A stretch of DNA of 64,000 bases, from contig NZ_KZ559468.1 of NCBI RefSeq assembly GCF_002850745.1, positions 242,208 through 306,207 of the forward strand, given 5' to 3'. A program made the position numbers and the translations under genes. The notes under the pieces were generated by a model. The model was not told the DNA's origin. It did no database searches and saw only the letters and a list, made by a program, of their open reading frames with translations. This document shows, in pieces, positions 17,282 through 25,958 of this stretch (positions are counted from its first letter, which is position 1; each line of letters starts with the position of its first letter). Source of the DNA: Nonomuraea indica (GTDB lineage Bacteria > Actinomycetota > Actinomycetes > Streptosporangiales > Streptosporangiaceae).

Positions 17282-19732
17282 ATGGATGCCACCACGCACG
17301 CCCGGAACGGGCTGAGCGACGCAGTCGCCGGCCGCCTGCTCGCCGAGCACGGCCCCAACGCGCTGCCCGAGCCCAAGCCGCCGTCCGTGCTCGCCCGGGT
17401 CGCGCGCCACCTCGCCGACCCGCTGTCCATCCTGTTGCTGGGCGCGGGCCTGGTGACGCTGCTGGTGCTGCGCGAGGTGGCCGAGGGGATCGCCATCGTC
17501 GCCATCCTCCTGGTGAACGTGGTGATCGGCGTGACCCAGGAGATGAAGGCGGAGCAGGCGGTGCGCGCCCTGCGGACCATGACGGCGCCGATGGCCAAGG
17601 TCCGCCGCGACGGCGTCGTCAGGCGGGTGCCGGCCGCCGAGATCGTTCCCGGCGACGTGATCGAGGTGGCGGCCGGCGACCGGGTGCCCGCGGACGGCCG
17701 GGTGCTGGAGGCGGCCTCGCTGGCGGTGAACGAGTCCATGCTGACGGGGGAGTCCCGCTCGGCGGGCAAGCGGCCGGACGGCGCGGTCGACGGGCCGCTG
17801 GGCGACCGCGACGGCGAGCTGTTCTCCGGCAGCATGGTGGTGCGCGGCTCGGGCGTCGCCCTGGTGGAGCGCACCGGCGCCGGCACGCAGATAGGCCGGA
17901 TCGCCTCCGCGCTGCACGGCCACGTCAAGGGGCCGCTGGAGGTGGAGCTGGCCACGGTGTCCAAGCGCATCGGCGTGCTCGCCGTCCTGGCCGGCGTGGT
18001 CATGGTGGCGCTCGGCCTGGCCAGGGGCGGGATCGAACCGATCGACCTGGTGCTGGCCGGGGTGGCGCTGGCCATCGCGGCGGTGCCCGAGAGCATGGCG
18101 GCGGCCGTCACCACGGCCCTGGCGCTCGGCTCGCAGCGCATGGCCCGGCTCGGCGTGATCGTCCGGCGGCTGTCGGCGATCCAGGCGCTCGGCGCCACCA
18201 CCGTGATCGCCACCGACAAGACCGGCACGCTGACCACCGGCCGGCTGGCCGTCACCGACCACGTCGCCGTCCCCGGAGCCGGGCTGTGGCGGGCCGCGGT
18301 GCGCTGCAACGACGCCCGCGACGGGCTCGGCGACGCGGTGGACGTGGCCCTTCTCGAGGCCGCCCGCCGCAACGGGACGGAGCGTGACTCGGCCGAGTCG
18401 CGGCTGACCACCCGGCCGTTCGACGCCGACACCCGGTCCATGGCGGTCGTCACGGACGGGCCGGTGCTGACCGTGAAGGGCGCGCCCGAGGTGGTGCTGT
18501 CGCGCTGCGCCCCAGGCGAGGCGACCGACCTGCTGGCGGGCGCGGTGGCCGAGCTGGCCGGCAAGGGCCTGCGGGTGCTGGCGCTCGCCGAGGGCGACAC
18601 CGACGACCTCGACGCGACCGGGCTGCGCCCCGTCGGGCTCGTCGGCCTCAGCGACGAGATCCGCGCCTCGGCCCGGCAGGCCGTGGCCGCCTGCCGCGAG
18701 GGCGGCATCCGCGTGGTCATGGTGACCGGCGACCACCCCGACACCGCCCGTGCGGTGGCCGAGGAGGTCGGCATCGAACCCGAGCCCGTGGTGACCGGCG
18801 CCGGGCTCGACGGCGGCGACCGGACCGAGCGGCTGCGCGCCGCGGGCGTGCTGGCCCGCGTGGACCCGGCGACCAAGCTCGACCTGGTCCAGGCGCTGCG
18901 CGACGGCGGCGAGGTCGTCGCGATGACCGGTGACGGCGTCAACGACGCGCCCGCGCTGCGCCACGCCGACGTCGGCGTGGCCATGGCGGGCGACGAGGGC
19001 ACCGACGTGGCCCGGGAGGCGGCCGCCGTGGTCGTCACCAACGGCGAGCTGGGCACCATCGTCACCGGCGTGCGGCAGGGCCGCCGCCTGCACCACAACG
19101 TCGGCTCCATGATCGGCTACCTGCTCGCCGGGAACCTGGCCGAGATCTTCCTCGTGCTCGTGGGCATGTTCGCCTGGCCCGACCTGGTCATCCCGCTGCT
19201 GCCGGTGCAACTGCTGTGGATCAACCTCGTCCTCGACGGCATCCCCGCCATCGCCCTCGGCGTGGACAGGGCGCCCGGCGACCCGATGTCCGGCCGTCCC
19301 GCCCGCGACGGGCTGCTCACCGCCCGGGTGCTGGCCCGCATCGCCGTGCGGTCGCTGATCGTCGGGCTGCTGGTGTTCGCGGCGGTGGAGGTGGCCAGGC
19401 GGCTCGGCTGGAGCGAGGAGCAGGTCAGGACGCAGGCGGTGCTCGCGCTGGTCTTCGCCCGGCTGACCCTGGCGTACGTGGCCAGGGCGCGGCGCTGGAC
19501 GTTCGAGTCGGGCTGGTGGCGCGGGCGCGCGGTGCTCGTCGCCGTGCTGGGCGCGGCCGCGCTGCAGGCGCTGGTGACGCTGGTGGCGCCGCTCGGCCGG
19601 CTCCTCGCCCTGGCGCCGCTCCCGCCGCTGGGATGGGCGATGGCGTTCGGCGCCGCCCTGCTCACGCCGTTCCTGTGCGACCTCGTGAAGTGGGCGGGCA
19701 ACGCCAGGCGTCGCGCGGACGTCCCGGCGTGA
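17282..19732 (+). CDS. Cation-translocating P-type ATPase, P2-type (CtpF-like)
   Basis: 816 residues. Domains in order: cation-ATPase N-terminus (GLSDAVAGRLLAEHGPNALPEPKP), actuator domain with the TGES loop (MLTGESRSAGK), phosphorylation site Asp312 in DKTGTLT, nucleotide domain (KGAPEVVLSRC), hinge MTGDGVNDAPAL, and about ten membrane segments. It pumps a cation across the membrane at the cost of ATP; the architecture is that of calcium/sodium-type P2 ATPases rather than heavy-metal P1B pumps. Membrane helix 4 reads AAVPES instead of the common PEG, so ion choice is open. CtpF is a classical DosR target in M. tuberculosis, and tandem DevR-type boxes lie upstream here. A very strong hairpin terminates it. 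Confidence 0.9.
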   Translation: MDATTHARNGLSDAVAGRLLAEHGPNALPEPKPPSVLARVARHLADPLSILLLGAGLVTLLVLREVAEGIAIVAILLVNVVIGVTQEMKAEQAVRALRTMTAPMAKVRRDGVVRRVPAAEIVPGDVIEVAAGDRVPADGRVLEAASLAVNESMLTGESRSAGKRPDGAVDGPLGDRDGELFSGSMVVRGSGVALVERTGAGTQIGRIASALHGHVKGPLEVELATVSKRIGVLAVLAGVVMVALGLARGGIEPIDLVLAGVALAIAAVPESMAAAVTTALALGSQRMARLGVIVRRLSAIQALGATTVIATDKTGTLTTGRLAVTDHVAVPGAGLWRAAVRCNDARDGLGDAVDVALLEAARRNGTERDSAESRLTTRPFDADTRSMAVVTDGPVLTVKGAPEVVLSRCAPGEATDLLAGAVAELAGKGLRVLALAEGDTDDLDATGLRPVGLVGLSDEIRASARQAVAACREGGIRVVMVTGDHPDTARAVAEEVGIEPEPVVTGAGLDGGDRTERLRAAGVLARVDPATKLDLVQALRDGGEVVAMTGDGVNDAPALRHADVGVAMAGDEGTDVAREAAAVVVTNGELGTIVTGVRQGRRLHHNVGSMIGYLLAGNLAEIFLVLVGMFAWPDLVIPLLPVQLLWINLVLDGIPAIALGVDRAPGDPMSGRPARDGLLTARVLARIAVRSLIVGLLVFAAVEVARRLGWSEEQVRTQAVLALVFARLTLAYVARARRWTFESGWWRGRAVLVAVLGAAALQALVTLVAPLGRLLALAPLPPLGWAMAFGAALLTPFLCDLVKWAGNARRRADVPA

Positions 19733-19818
19733 CCGAGCCCGTACGACGTCGGCCGACGGACGCGCGGGTGTGACCGAGCCCGCGAGCAGGGCGCCGTCCG
19801 CCCCGCCCCGGTGACCCC

Positions 19819-19862
19819 GCTGCCCCGGTGACCCCGCCCTCCGGCGGAGTCACCGGGGCAGC
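19819..19862. terminator. Very strong hairpin after the ATPase gene
   Basis: Arms 19819-19838 and 19843-19862 form a 20-bp stem with a single mismatch and a CTCC loop. It sits 87 bp after the ATPase stop; the next plus-strand gene begins 331 bp later. The sequence right after the stem (TCGGTATAAAA) is AT-rich. Confidence 0.85.
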
Positions 19863-20193
19863 TCGGTATAAAAGGTGATATTTCCGGTGTGGTGGCTATC
19901 TCGAAGCGTTTTCCCTGCGGAATAGCACATGCCTGCCGACGCATTAGTTGACGCTTTGAACGTTTGAATAGCGCCCATTCTCCAGCGAAGCAGGGCAATT
20001 GTGGCAATAGCCGCCGATAGTCGGTACGATCACCGCCCGGCATGGAAAACGCGAATCGCCGAGGAGGCGTCCTCGTCCGTGAGATCGAAGATCACGAACG
20101 GTAGCATGGGCCTCCTCGCCCATCCCCGGCACGACCTCCTCCCGGTTCCTCCCTGCGCCTGACGGCGGAGGTCTCCCCACTCAAGGAGATTCG
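19863..20193 (+). other. Intergenic leader of the NitT/TauT-type operon
   Basis: 331 bp without a convincing gene. The first about 170 bp are clearly AT-richer than the surroundings, with TTGACG at 19948, the repeated TTGA(A)CG words after it and TACGAT near 20027 as possible promoter pieces, none in ideal spacing. The last 100 bp are pyrimidine-rich and end with AAGGAGA before the start codon. No match to a riboswitch was recognised. Confidence 0.4.
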
Positions 20194-21180
20194 ATGAAGT
20201 TCGCACGTGCCTGCGTCGCCGGGCTCGCGATCGCGCTGGGCCTCGCGGCCTGCGGCGGGGGCTCGACGTCCTCCGGCGCCGCCGAGCCGGGCGGGAGCGG
20301 CAGCGCCCTGGAGAAGACGACGCTCACCGTCGGCGTGGTGCCCGTACCCTCCTCGGCTCCGCTGTTCATCGCGCAGAAGAGAGGCTTCTTCAGGGAGGAG
20401 GGCCTGACCGTCAAGACCGAGATCATCCAGGCCCCGCAGGCCGTCATGCCGAAGATCATGAATGGCAGCATGGACGCCTTCCTGACCAGCTACGTCTCGC
20501 TGCTGGCGATCAACGACTCGGGCGCGGCCAAGCTGAAGCTGTTCCAGCACAGCCAGGAGGCGGCGCCCGGCATGGCCTCCGTGGTCGTCCCCAAGAACTC
20601 ACCCATCAAGACCGCGGCCGACCTCAAGGGCAAGACCATCGCCGTCAACGTCCTCAAGGCGCTCGGCCAGACCGTCACCAACGCCCACCTGGAGCAGGCC
20701 GGGCTGGCGCCGACCGACGCCAAGTACGTCGCCGTGCCGTTCGCCGACCAGCTCGCCGCGCTGTCGTCCGGCCAGGTGGACGCAGCCTGGCTCGTCGAGC
20801 CGTTCCTCACCGCCGCCAAGAGCGAGCTGGGCGCCGTCGAGGTGATCGACACGATGAGCGGCCCGACCGCGAGCATCCCCGTCGACGGCTGGGGCGTCTC
20901 CGAGGCGTGGCTGACCAAGAACCCCAACACCGCCGCCGCCTTCCACCGCGCGCTGGCCAGGGCGCAGCTCATCGCGGGCAGCGACCGCGGCGCCGTCAAC
21001 GAGGTCATCCCCACCTACACGCAGATCCCCGCCGACACGGCCGCCTCGATCAAGCTCGGCGTCTACTCCATGGAGGTCGACAAGGCCAAGCTGCAGAAGC
21101 TGGGCGACCTGCTGGCCGGCTACGGCTACCTGAAGAGGAAGCCCGACGTGACGCAGCAGATCGCGGCCACGCTCGGATGA
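20194..21180 (+). CDS. ABC transporter substrate-binding lipoprotein, NitT/TauT (SsuA/THI5-like) family
   Basis: 328 residues, ATG preceded by AAGGAGA. A lipoprotein signal peptide ends at LGLAACGGG (lipobox L-A-A-C). The mature part is an NMT1/SsuA-like periplasmic-binding fold: VGVVPVPSSAPLFIAQKRGFFREEGLTV, MDAFLTSYVSLLAIND, AADLKGKTIAVNVLKA, SGQVDAAWLVEPFL. Relatives bind nitrate, taurine, aliphatic sulfonates, riboflavin or thiamine precursors. It is the first gene of a three-gene operon with two permeases. The substrate is not determinable; with narGHJI and SulP nearby a sulfonate or nitrate role is possible but unsupported. Confidence 0.88.
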   Translation: MKFARACVAGLAIALGLAACGGGSTSSGAAEPGGSGSALEKTTLTVGVVPVPSSAPLFIAQKRGFFREEGLTVKTEIIQAPQAVMPKIMNGSMDAFLTSYVSLLAINDSGAAKLKLFQHSQEAAPGMASVVVPKNSPIKTAADLKGKTIAVNVLKALGQTVTNAHLEQAGLAPTDAKYVAVPFADQLAALSSGQVDAAWLVEPFLTAAKSELGAVEVIDTMSGPTASIPVDGWGVSEAWLTKNPNTAAAFHRALARAQLIAGSDRGAVNEVIPTYTQIPADTAASIKLGVYSMEVDKAKLQKLGDLLAGYGYLKRKPDVTQQIAATLG

Positions 21181-21959
21181 CTTCTCCCGCCCTCCGGCGG
21201 GGAGCCCTCGGCGCGGCCGGCGTCGTCGGGTTCGTCGCCCTCCTCGAGGCCGCGGGGCGTCTCGGGATCATCGATCGGGACGTCCTGCCGTACGTCTCGA
21301 CCGTCCTCGCCACGGCGGCCGAGCTGGCCGCCGACGGCGGGTTCCACCGGCACGTGCTCGCCACGCTGAGCGCCTGCGCGGCGGGACTGCTGATCGCGTT
21401 CGCCGTCGCCGTGCCCGCCGGGCTGCTGCTGGGCACGGTGCCGGTGGTGGAGCGCTCGGTGCGGCCGCTGGTCGAGTTCCTGCGTCCGATCCCGTCGGTG
21501 TCGCTCATCCCGCTGGCCATGTTCGTGTTCGTCGACAGCGCCGACGCCAAGACGTCCCTCATCGTCTACACCTGCTGCTGGCCGCTGCTCATCAACACCC
21601 TGTACGGGCTGGCGGACGTCGATCCGCTGGCCAAGGACACGCTGCGCGGGTTCGGCTTCGGCGAGCCGTCCGTGGCGCTGCGCGTCTCGCTGCCCAGCGC
21701 CGCGCCGTTCATCGCGACCGGCGTGCGGATCGCCGTCGGCGTCACCCTCATCGTCGCGGTCAGCGTGGAGATCGTCGCCCCCGGCGGGGGCGGCATCGGC
21801 GCCTACCTGGTGGAGGCCGGCAGCGCCAACCGGGCGGACCGGGTGCTCGCCGCCGTCGTGTGGTCGGGCCTGCTCGGGCTGGCCGCCAGCCTGCTGTTCG
21901 CCGCCGGGGAACGGCGGCTGTTCCGCTGGCACACGGCCCGGACCGGGGAGGCGGCGTGA
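21177..21959 (+). CDS. ABC transporter permease, NitT/TauT (SsuC-like) family
   Basis: 260 residues, ATG overlapping the binding-protein stop (ATGA). About six membrane segments, with the BPD_transp_1 coupling loop seen in DPLAKDTLRGFGFGEPSVALRVSLPSAAPFIATGVRIAVG. The family motif SVSLIPLAMFVF-D follows LRPIP. It forms the membrane channel, presumably with the next permease as a heterodimer. No ATP-binding subunit is encoded in the operon. Confidence 0.88.
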   Translation: MTSPALRRGALGAAGVVGFVALLEAAGRLGIIDRDVLPYVSTVLATAAELAADGGFHRHVLATLSACAAGLLIAFAVAVPAGLLLGTVPVVERSVRPLVEFLRPIPSVSLIPLAMFVFVDSADAKTSLIVYTCCWPLLINTLYGLADVDPLAKDTLRGFGFGEPSVALRVSLPSAAPFIATGVRIAVGVTLIVAVSVEIVAPGGGGIGAYLVEAGSANRADRVLAAVVWSGLLGLAASLLFAAGERRLFRWHTARTGEAA

Positions 21960-22750
21960 GCGGGGTCCTCGCCAGGGCGCGCTGGTACTGGCTGCTGCCC
22001 GTGGCGGCCGTGCTGTGGGAGGTGGCGACCCGGCGCGCCGAGGCCGTCTACTTCCCGCCGCCGACCGTGATCGTGGCCAGGCTGCACGAGATGTGGTTCT
22101 CCGGCCCGCTCGCCGGCCTGTTCCTCACCGAGGAGGCGGTGCACGACCTGCTGCCGAGCCTCGGCAGGCTGTTCGCCGGCTGGGCGCTGGCCGCGACGGC
22201 CGGAGTGGTGCTGGGACTGGCCCTGGGTCGCTCCCGGACGCTCGCGGCACTCGCCGAGCCGCTGGTGCACTTCGGCCGCTCGGTGCCGCCGTCGGCGCTG
22301 CTGCCGGTGTTCCTGCTGCTGTTCAAGATCGGCACGCCGATGCAGGTGGCGGCGATCGTGTACGGCGTCGTCTGGCCGGTGCTGATCAACGCCATGGACG
22401 GCGGGCGCACCGTGGACCGCGGCTACCTGGAGACCTGCCAGGTGTTCCGGGTCGGCGCGCCGACGCGCCTGGTGCGGATCATCCTGCCCGCCGCCGCGCC
22501 GAAGATCTTCGCCGGGCTCCGGCTCAGCGTCTCGCTGGCGCTCATCATGATGGTGATCTCGGAGCTGTACGGCAGCACCGAGGGGATCGGGCACCGGATG
22601 CTGGAGGCGCAGAGCCAGTTCGACATCCCCGCCATGTGGGCCGGGATCGTCCTGCTGGGCGTCCTCGGGGTGCTGCTGAACGTCGCCTTCCTGGGCGTCG
22701 AGCGGCGCCTGCTGAGCTGGCACCGCAGCGCCCGCCACGACACGGCCTGA
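21956..22750 (+). CDS. ABC transporter permease, NitT/TauT (SsuC-like) family, second subunit
   Basis: 264 residues, GTG start overlapping the preceding stop (GTGA). Six hydrophobic segments; coupling-loop region GYLETCQVFRVGAPTRLVRIILPAAAPKIFAGLRLSVSLALIMMV. The N-terminal half has the family pattern WALAATAGVVLGLALGRS and RSVPPSALLPVFLLLFKIG. It would pair with the previous permease. The operon ends here without an ATPase gene: the next gene lies on the other strand, so the energy subunit must be encoded elsewhere or shared. Confidence 0.88.
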   Translation: MSGVLARARWYWLLPVAAVLWEVATRRAEAVYFPPPTVIVARLHEMWFSGPLAGLFLTEEAVHDLLPSLGRLFAGWALAATAGVVLGLALGRSRTLAALAEPLVHFGRSVPPSALLPVFLLLFKIGTPMQVAAIVYGVVWPVLINAMDGGRTVDRGYLETCQVFRVGAPTRLVRIILPAAAPKIFAGLRLSVSLALIMMVISELYGSTEGIGHRMLEAQSQFDIPAMWAGIVLLGVLGVLLNVAFLGVERRLLSWHRSARHDTA

Positions 22751-22852
22751 CGACGAGCGCGGCGACACTGGAGGCGGACACCACCGGCCACACCACCGGC
22801 GACACGGCTGGCGGCGTGGCTGACGGCGTGGCTGACTGCGCGGCGGCGCCGG
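22751..22852. other. Short intergenic region with simple repeats
   Basis: About 100 bp between convergent genes, made of diverged copies of CACCACCGGCSACAC and GGCGTGGCTGAC. No gene or convincing terminator was seen. Confidence 0.4.
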
Positions 22853-23296
22853 TCAGCCCACCCGCCTCTCGTCGATCAGGGTGCGCCGCACGCACACCCC
22901 GTCCCTGAGCCACTGCCAGACCCTGCTGCGCGTCGCGCCGTCGTCGCTCAGCACGATCAGCTCGAACAGCCGCAGGTTCTCGTCCTCCGCCTTGTACCGC
23001 CAGGTCAGGTAGATGGTGGAGGCGTCCACCTCCCAGAACTCGCCCCGCAGCCGGTCGGTGTCGAACCCGCACCGGCCGCCGCCCAGGTAGACGCCCGGGA
23101 ACTCGTGCACCTCCACCCGGCCGTCGTCCCAGGTGTAGCGGTTGGTCTGATGGTAGGCGGCGTCGCCCACGATGGCGCACGTCATCTCGACGCGGTGCCG
23201 GTCGAGCACCGCGCCGTCCCGGTCGAGGTGCACGTACTCGCCCGCCCAGGAGCCCTCGTGCCGCGCCAGCAACGGCATCTCCGTACGCAGTCCCAT
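22853..23296 (-). CDS. Conserved protein, lipocalin-like/DUF3598-like beta-barrel
   Basis: 147 residues. No enzyme motif is recognised with certainty. The pattern MPLLARHEGSWAGEYVHLDRDGAVLDRHRVEM..., NRYTWDDGRVEVHEFPGVYLGGGRCGFDTDRLRGEFWEVD and TWRYKAEDENLRLFELIVL alternates like a small antiparallel barrel and resembles DUF3598 proteins, lipocalin-like relatives of bilin lyases. It starts 3 bp after the aldehyde dehydrogenase stop and so is translated from the same message, suggesting a helper or ligand-binding role in that pathway. No signal peptide is seen. Confidence 0.6.
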   Translation of the reverse strand: MGLRTEMPLLARHEGSWAGEYVHLDRDGAVLDRHRVEMTCAIVGDAAYHQTNRYTWDDGRVEVHEFPGVYLGGGRCGFDTDRLRGEFWEVDASTIYLTWRYKAEDENLRLFELIVLSDDGATRSRVWQWLRDGVCVRRTLIDERRVG

Positions 23297-23299
23297 CCG

Positions 23300-24763
23300 T
23301 CACTCCTCGCTCGTGTGCCACCACGGGTCGGCTGCCGTGGACCGGTTGACCAGGAACGCCCGGCGGCGCAGGAAACGCGTGATCGACGCGGCGCCCATGC
23401 GGGAACCGCCGAGCCCGGACAGCCCGAACGCGTGCTTCTCGCCGTCGTGCACGAAAGCCGTCAGGGAGGCGTCGTTCACGCTGACCGCGCCGGCCCGCAG
23501 CCGGGCCGCCACGGCCAGCGCCGCCTTCTCCGAACCGGCGAAGACCGCCGCCGACAGCCCGTACGCCGAGTCGTTGGCCAGGGCCACCGCCTCGTCCGGC
23601 CCGTCCACGGCCATGACGGGCAGGACGGGGCCGAACGTCTCCTCGGTCATGACGAGCATCGAGTGGTCCACGTCCGACAGCACCGTCGGGCGGCACCAGC
23701 GGCCGCCGCCGTGCCGTTCGACCAGGCCGCCCGTGTGCGTGACCGCGCCCCTGGCGGCGGCGTCGGCCAGGTGGGCGGCGATCACGTCCGCCTGCCGGGG
23801 CTCGATGATCGGCCCGACCGGGCCGCCCTCGCAGGTCAGCCGCACGCCGGCCGCCTTGCGGGCGAGCAGCGCGAGGAACTCGTCGTGCACCGGCCGGGCG
23901 ACGTAGATCCGCTCGATCGACTGGCAGGCCTGGCCGGCGTTGGCCGTGCCGCCCCACAGGATCGCCGAGGCGGCCCGGTCGAGGTCGGCGCCCTCCAGCA
24001 CGATCGCCGGGTCCTTGCCGCCCAGCTCCAGGAACGCGGGGACGAACGCGCGGGCGGCGGCCTGAGCGACCTGTGACCCGGTCGGCACGCTGCCGGTGAA
24101 CACCACGGCGTCCACCAGGTCGATGAGGGCGGCGCCGGTCCCGCCGTCGCCCTCGACGACCCGCAACGGCAGCTCGTCGGGCACGAGGCGGGCCAGCGGC
24201 TCGATGAACCTGGGGGTGACCTCGCTCGGCTTGACCAGCACCGCGCACCCGGCGGCCAGCGCGGGCACCGCGTCGATGAGGCCGAGCAGCAGCGGGAAGT
24301 TCCACGGGCTGATCACCCCGACCAGCTCGTACGGCACCGCGTCGCCCGCCACCACGACGTTCGGCCCGCCCGGCGGTCCCGGAAGGGACGCCGGCCGTTC
24401 GGGCGGCGACGCCAGCGACGCGGGGGCCTGCCGCACCCAGCGGGCGACCAGCCCGGCGACGGCCTGCCGTTCCAGGAGCGACTCGGCGACCCGGCCCGTG
24501 TCGGCGACCAGCGCCGCCAGCAGCTCCTCGTCGCGCGCCACCGCCTCCCCGAACCGCGCCAGCGCCCGCGCCCGCCGCTCCCAGCCCGCGTCCGGTCGCG
24601 GCACGCCAGGGTCACCCGCGCGGCCGCCGGGGGAGGGCGGACGGCCCGCCCAGGCGGGGGCCAGCGCGCGGAGCTCGGCGGCCACGGCGGCCAGGCGGTC
24701 CGGGGAGACCGGGGCCAGCGGCCGCTCCACCCGTCCGGTGAGCGGGTCGCGGACGGCCCTCAC
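23300..24763 (-). CDS. Aldehyde dehydrogenase family protein
   Basis: 487 residues from GTG 24763 (GGGAAG 7 nt upstream). In-frame ATG codons at 24877 and 24886 would add a basic, low-complexity extension with no family similarity. Domain features: SPWNFPL in the NAD(P) site, KPSEVTP, FTGSVPTGSQV, catalytic Glu in ELGGKDPAIV and catalytic Cys280 in ANAGQACQSIERI. The enzyme oxidises an aldehyde to a carboxylate with NAD(P) in the cytoplasm; the closest named types are succinate-semialdehyde dehydrogenase-like. Substrate unknown. It is followed after 3 bp by the DUF3598-like gene. Confidence 0.88.
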   Translation of the reverse strand: MRAVRDPLTGRVERPLAPVSPDRLAAVAAELRALAPAWAGRPPSPGGRAGDPGVPRPDAGWERRARALARFGEAVARDEELLAALVADTGRVAESLLERQAVAGLVARWVRQAPASLASPPERPASLPGPPGGPNVVVAGDAVPYELVGVISPWNFPLLLGLIDAVPALAAGCAVLVKPSEVTPRFIEPLARLVPDELPLRVVEGDGGTGAALIDLVDAVVFTGSVPTGSQVAQAAARAFVPAFLELGGKDPAIVLEGADLDRAASAILWGGTANAGQACQSIERIYVARPVHDEFLALLARKAAGVRLTCEGGPVGPIIEPRQADVIAAHLADAAARGAVTHTGGLVERHGGGRWCRPTVLSDVDHSMLVMTEETFGPVLPVMAVDGPDEAVALANDSAYGLSAAVFAGSEKAALAVAARLRAGAVSVNDASLTAFVHDGEKHAFGLSGLGGSRMGAASITRFLRRRAFLVNRSTAADPWWHTSEE

Positions 24764-25154
24764 GCCGGCTTCCCGGCGGCGGCGCCCGTCACCCCGGCGC
24801 GGGCCGAGGGCCCTGCCGTCCTGCGGCGTCTGGACAACGATGCTCCCGTGCTGTTGCGGAGTGGGCGACGCGACCATTTTGATCATCCGCCGGGCGGCCG
24901 TGTCCAGAGGCCGCCCGGAAGAGACGGCTCCACGCGCACGCGGACAGCCCCGCACCCTCACGCCGGGACGGGGACGGGCCGGGGCGGGTTCCGGCAGGGT
25001 CGATGGTCCTGGGCGGGACGGGACCTCGTCCTCTGGGAGCCGCCCGTGCCCCGGTGTGTGCTGGAAGTGAGGCGCCGGACCTGCGGTGACCCGCCGCGGG
25101 CCGCGGCACGGCGCGACCGGCGGCCACCGGCCGCGGCTCGGGATGGAGGCTCCC
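24764..25154. other. Divergent intergenic region with a weak tandem DevR-like pair
   Basis: 391 bp between the aldehyde dehydrogenase gene and the DUF6544 gene. GGGTCGATGGTCCT (24997) and GGGACCTCGTCCTC (25020) lie 23 bp apart and each match the DevR-type consensus at about 10 of 14. That is weak in such GC-rich DNA, but the spacing mirrors the stronger pairs in this window. The part next to the dehydrogenase could instead encode an N-terminal extension of that protein. Confidence 0.35.
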
Positions 25155-25931
25155 ATGACCGTCATCGTCGCCCCGCCGCACCTCACGGACGCCGCCCGCG
25201 GCGACTGGGAGGTCCTGCAGACCCCCACCCCGGCCGCGCCCCGCTTCGACCCGGCCCAGGCGGAGCTGCTCCCCGAACCCGCCCGCCGCTGGGTCCTGCA
25301 CGCCGTCGCGCCCGGCACGCCGCTGCTGCGCGCGGTGGTGCTCGACCTGCGGGGGACGATCCGGCTGGGCGGATGGCGCTCGTTCCGCGCCGCGCAGGCG
25401 TTGCTGCCGATGGCCGGGTACGTCTGGGCCGCCACCGCCCGGCTGGGCCCGGTGACGGTACGCGGGTTCGACCGCTACCGGGACGGGACGGGGGAGATGC
25501 GCTGGCGGCTGCTCGACGTCCTGCCCGTCATGTCCGGCAGCGGCCCCGACATCGCCCGCAGCGCCGCCGGCCGGCTGGCCGCGGAGTTCGTGCTGGCGCC
25601 CGCCGCCGCCCTGGACCCGCGTGTCCAGTGGAAGGCGCTCGGCGACCACCAGGCGGTGGCCCGGCTCCCGGTGGGGGAGGAGGAGCACGAGGTGACGCTC
25701 ACCGTAGCCCCCGACGGCCGGCTGGAGGCCGTCACCCTGCCCCGCTGGGGCGACCCGTCGGGCGACGGCCGGTTCGGCGTGCACCCGTTCGGGGTGGAGT
25801 GCGGCCGTGAGGCCTGCTTCGACGGGTTCACGATCCCGGCGGAGCTGCGCGGTGGCTGGTGGCCCGGCGGCGACCGGTGGGCGGACGGCGAGTTCATCCG
25901 CTGCACCGTCGAGCACGCCCGCTACCGCTGA
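25155..25931 (+). CDS. Conserved protein of unknown function, DUF6544-like
   Basis: 258 residues, ATG with GGAGG 5 nt upstream. The pattern LPEPARRWVLHAVAPGTPLLRAVVLDLRGTIRLGGWRSFRAAQALLPMAGYVWAATARLG, then VTVRGFDRYRDGTGEMRWRLLDVLPVM, is that of the DUF6544 (older DUF6920) family, whose function is not known to me. No signal peptide, membrane segment or catalytic motif is clear. The C-terminal half is beta-rich and ends EFIRCTVEHARYR. It stands alone between divergent aldehyde dehydrogenase and convergent GH65 genes. Weak DevR-like elements lie 120-160 bp upstream. Confidence 0.6.
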   Translation: MTVIVAPPHLTDAARGDWEVLQTPTPAAPRFDPAQAELLPEPARRWVLHAVAPGTPLLRAVVLDLRGTIRLGGWRSFRAAQALLPMAGYVWAATARLGPVTVRGFDRYRDGTGEMRWRLLDVLPVMSGSGPDIARSAAGRLAAEFVLAPAAALDPRVQWKALGDHQAVARLPVGEEEHEVTLTVAPDGRLEAVTLPRWGDPSGDGRFGVHPFGVECGREACFDGFTIPAELRGGWWPGGDRWADGEFIRCTVEHARYR

Positions 25932-25958
25932 ACCCCCCGGGCGGCGTGGCGGGCGGGA

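Noticed and set aside
20060..20193. Thiamine (TPP) riboswitch before the NitT/TauT-type operon
   Set aside because: Considered because THI5-like binding proteins can carry thiamine precursors; the conserved CUGAGA and related TPP elements are not present.
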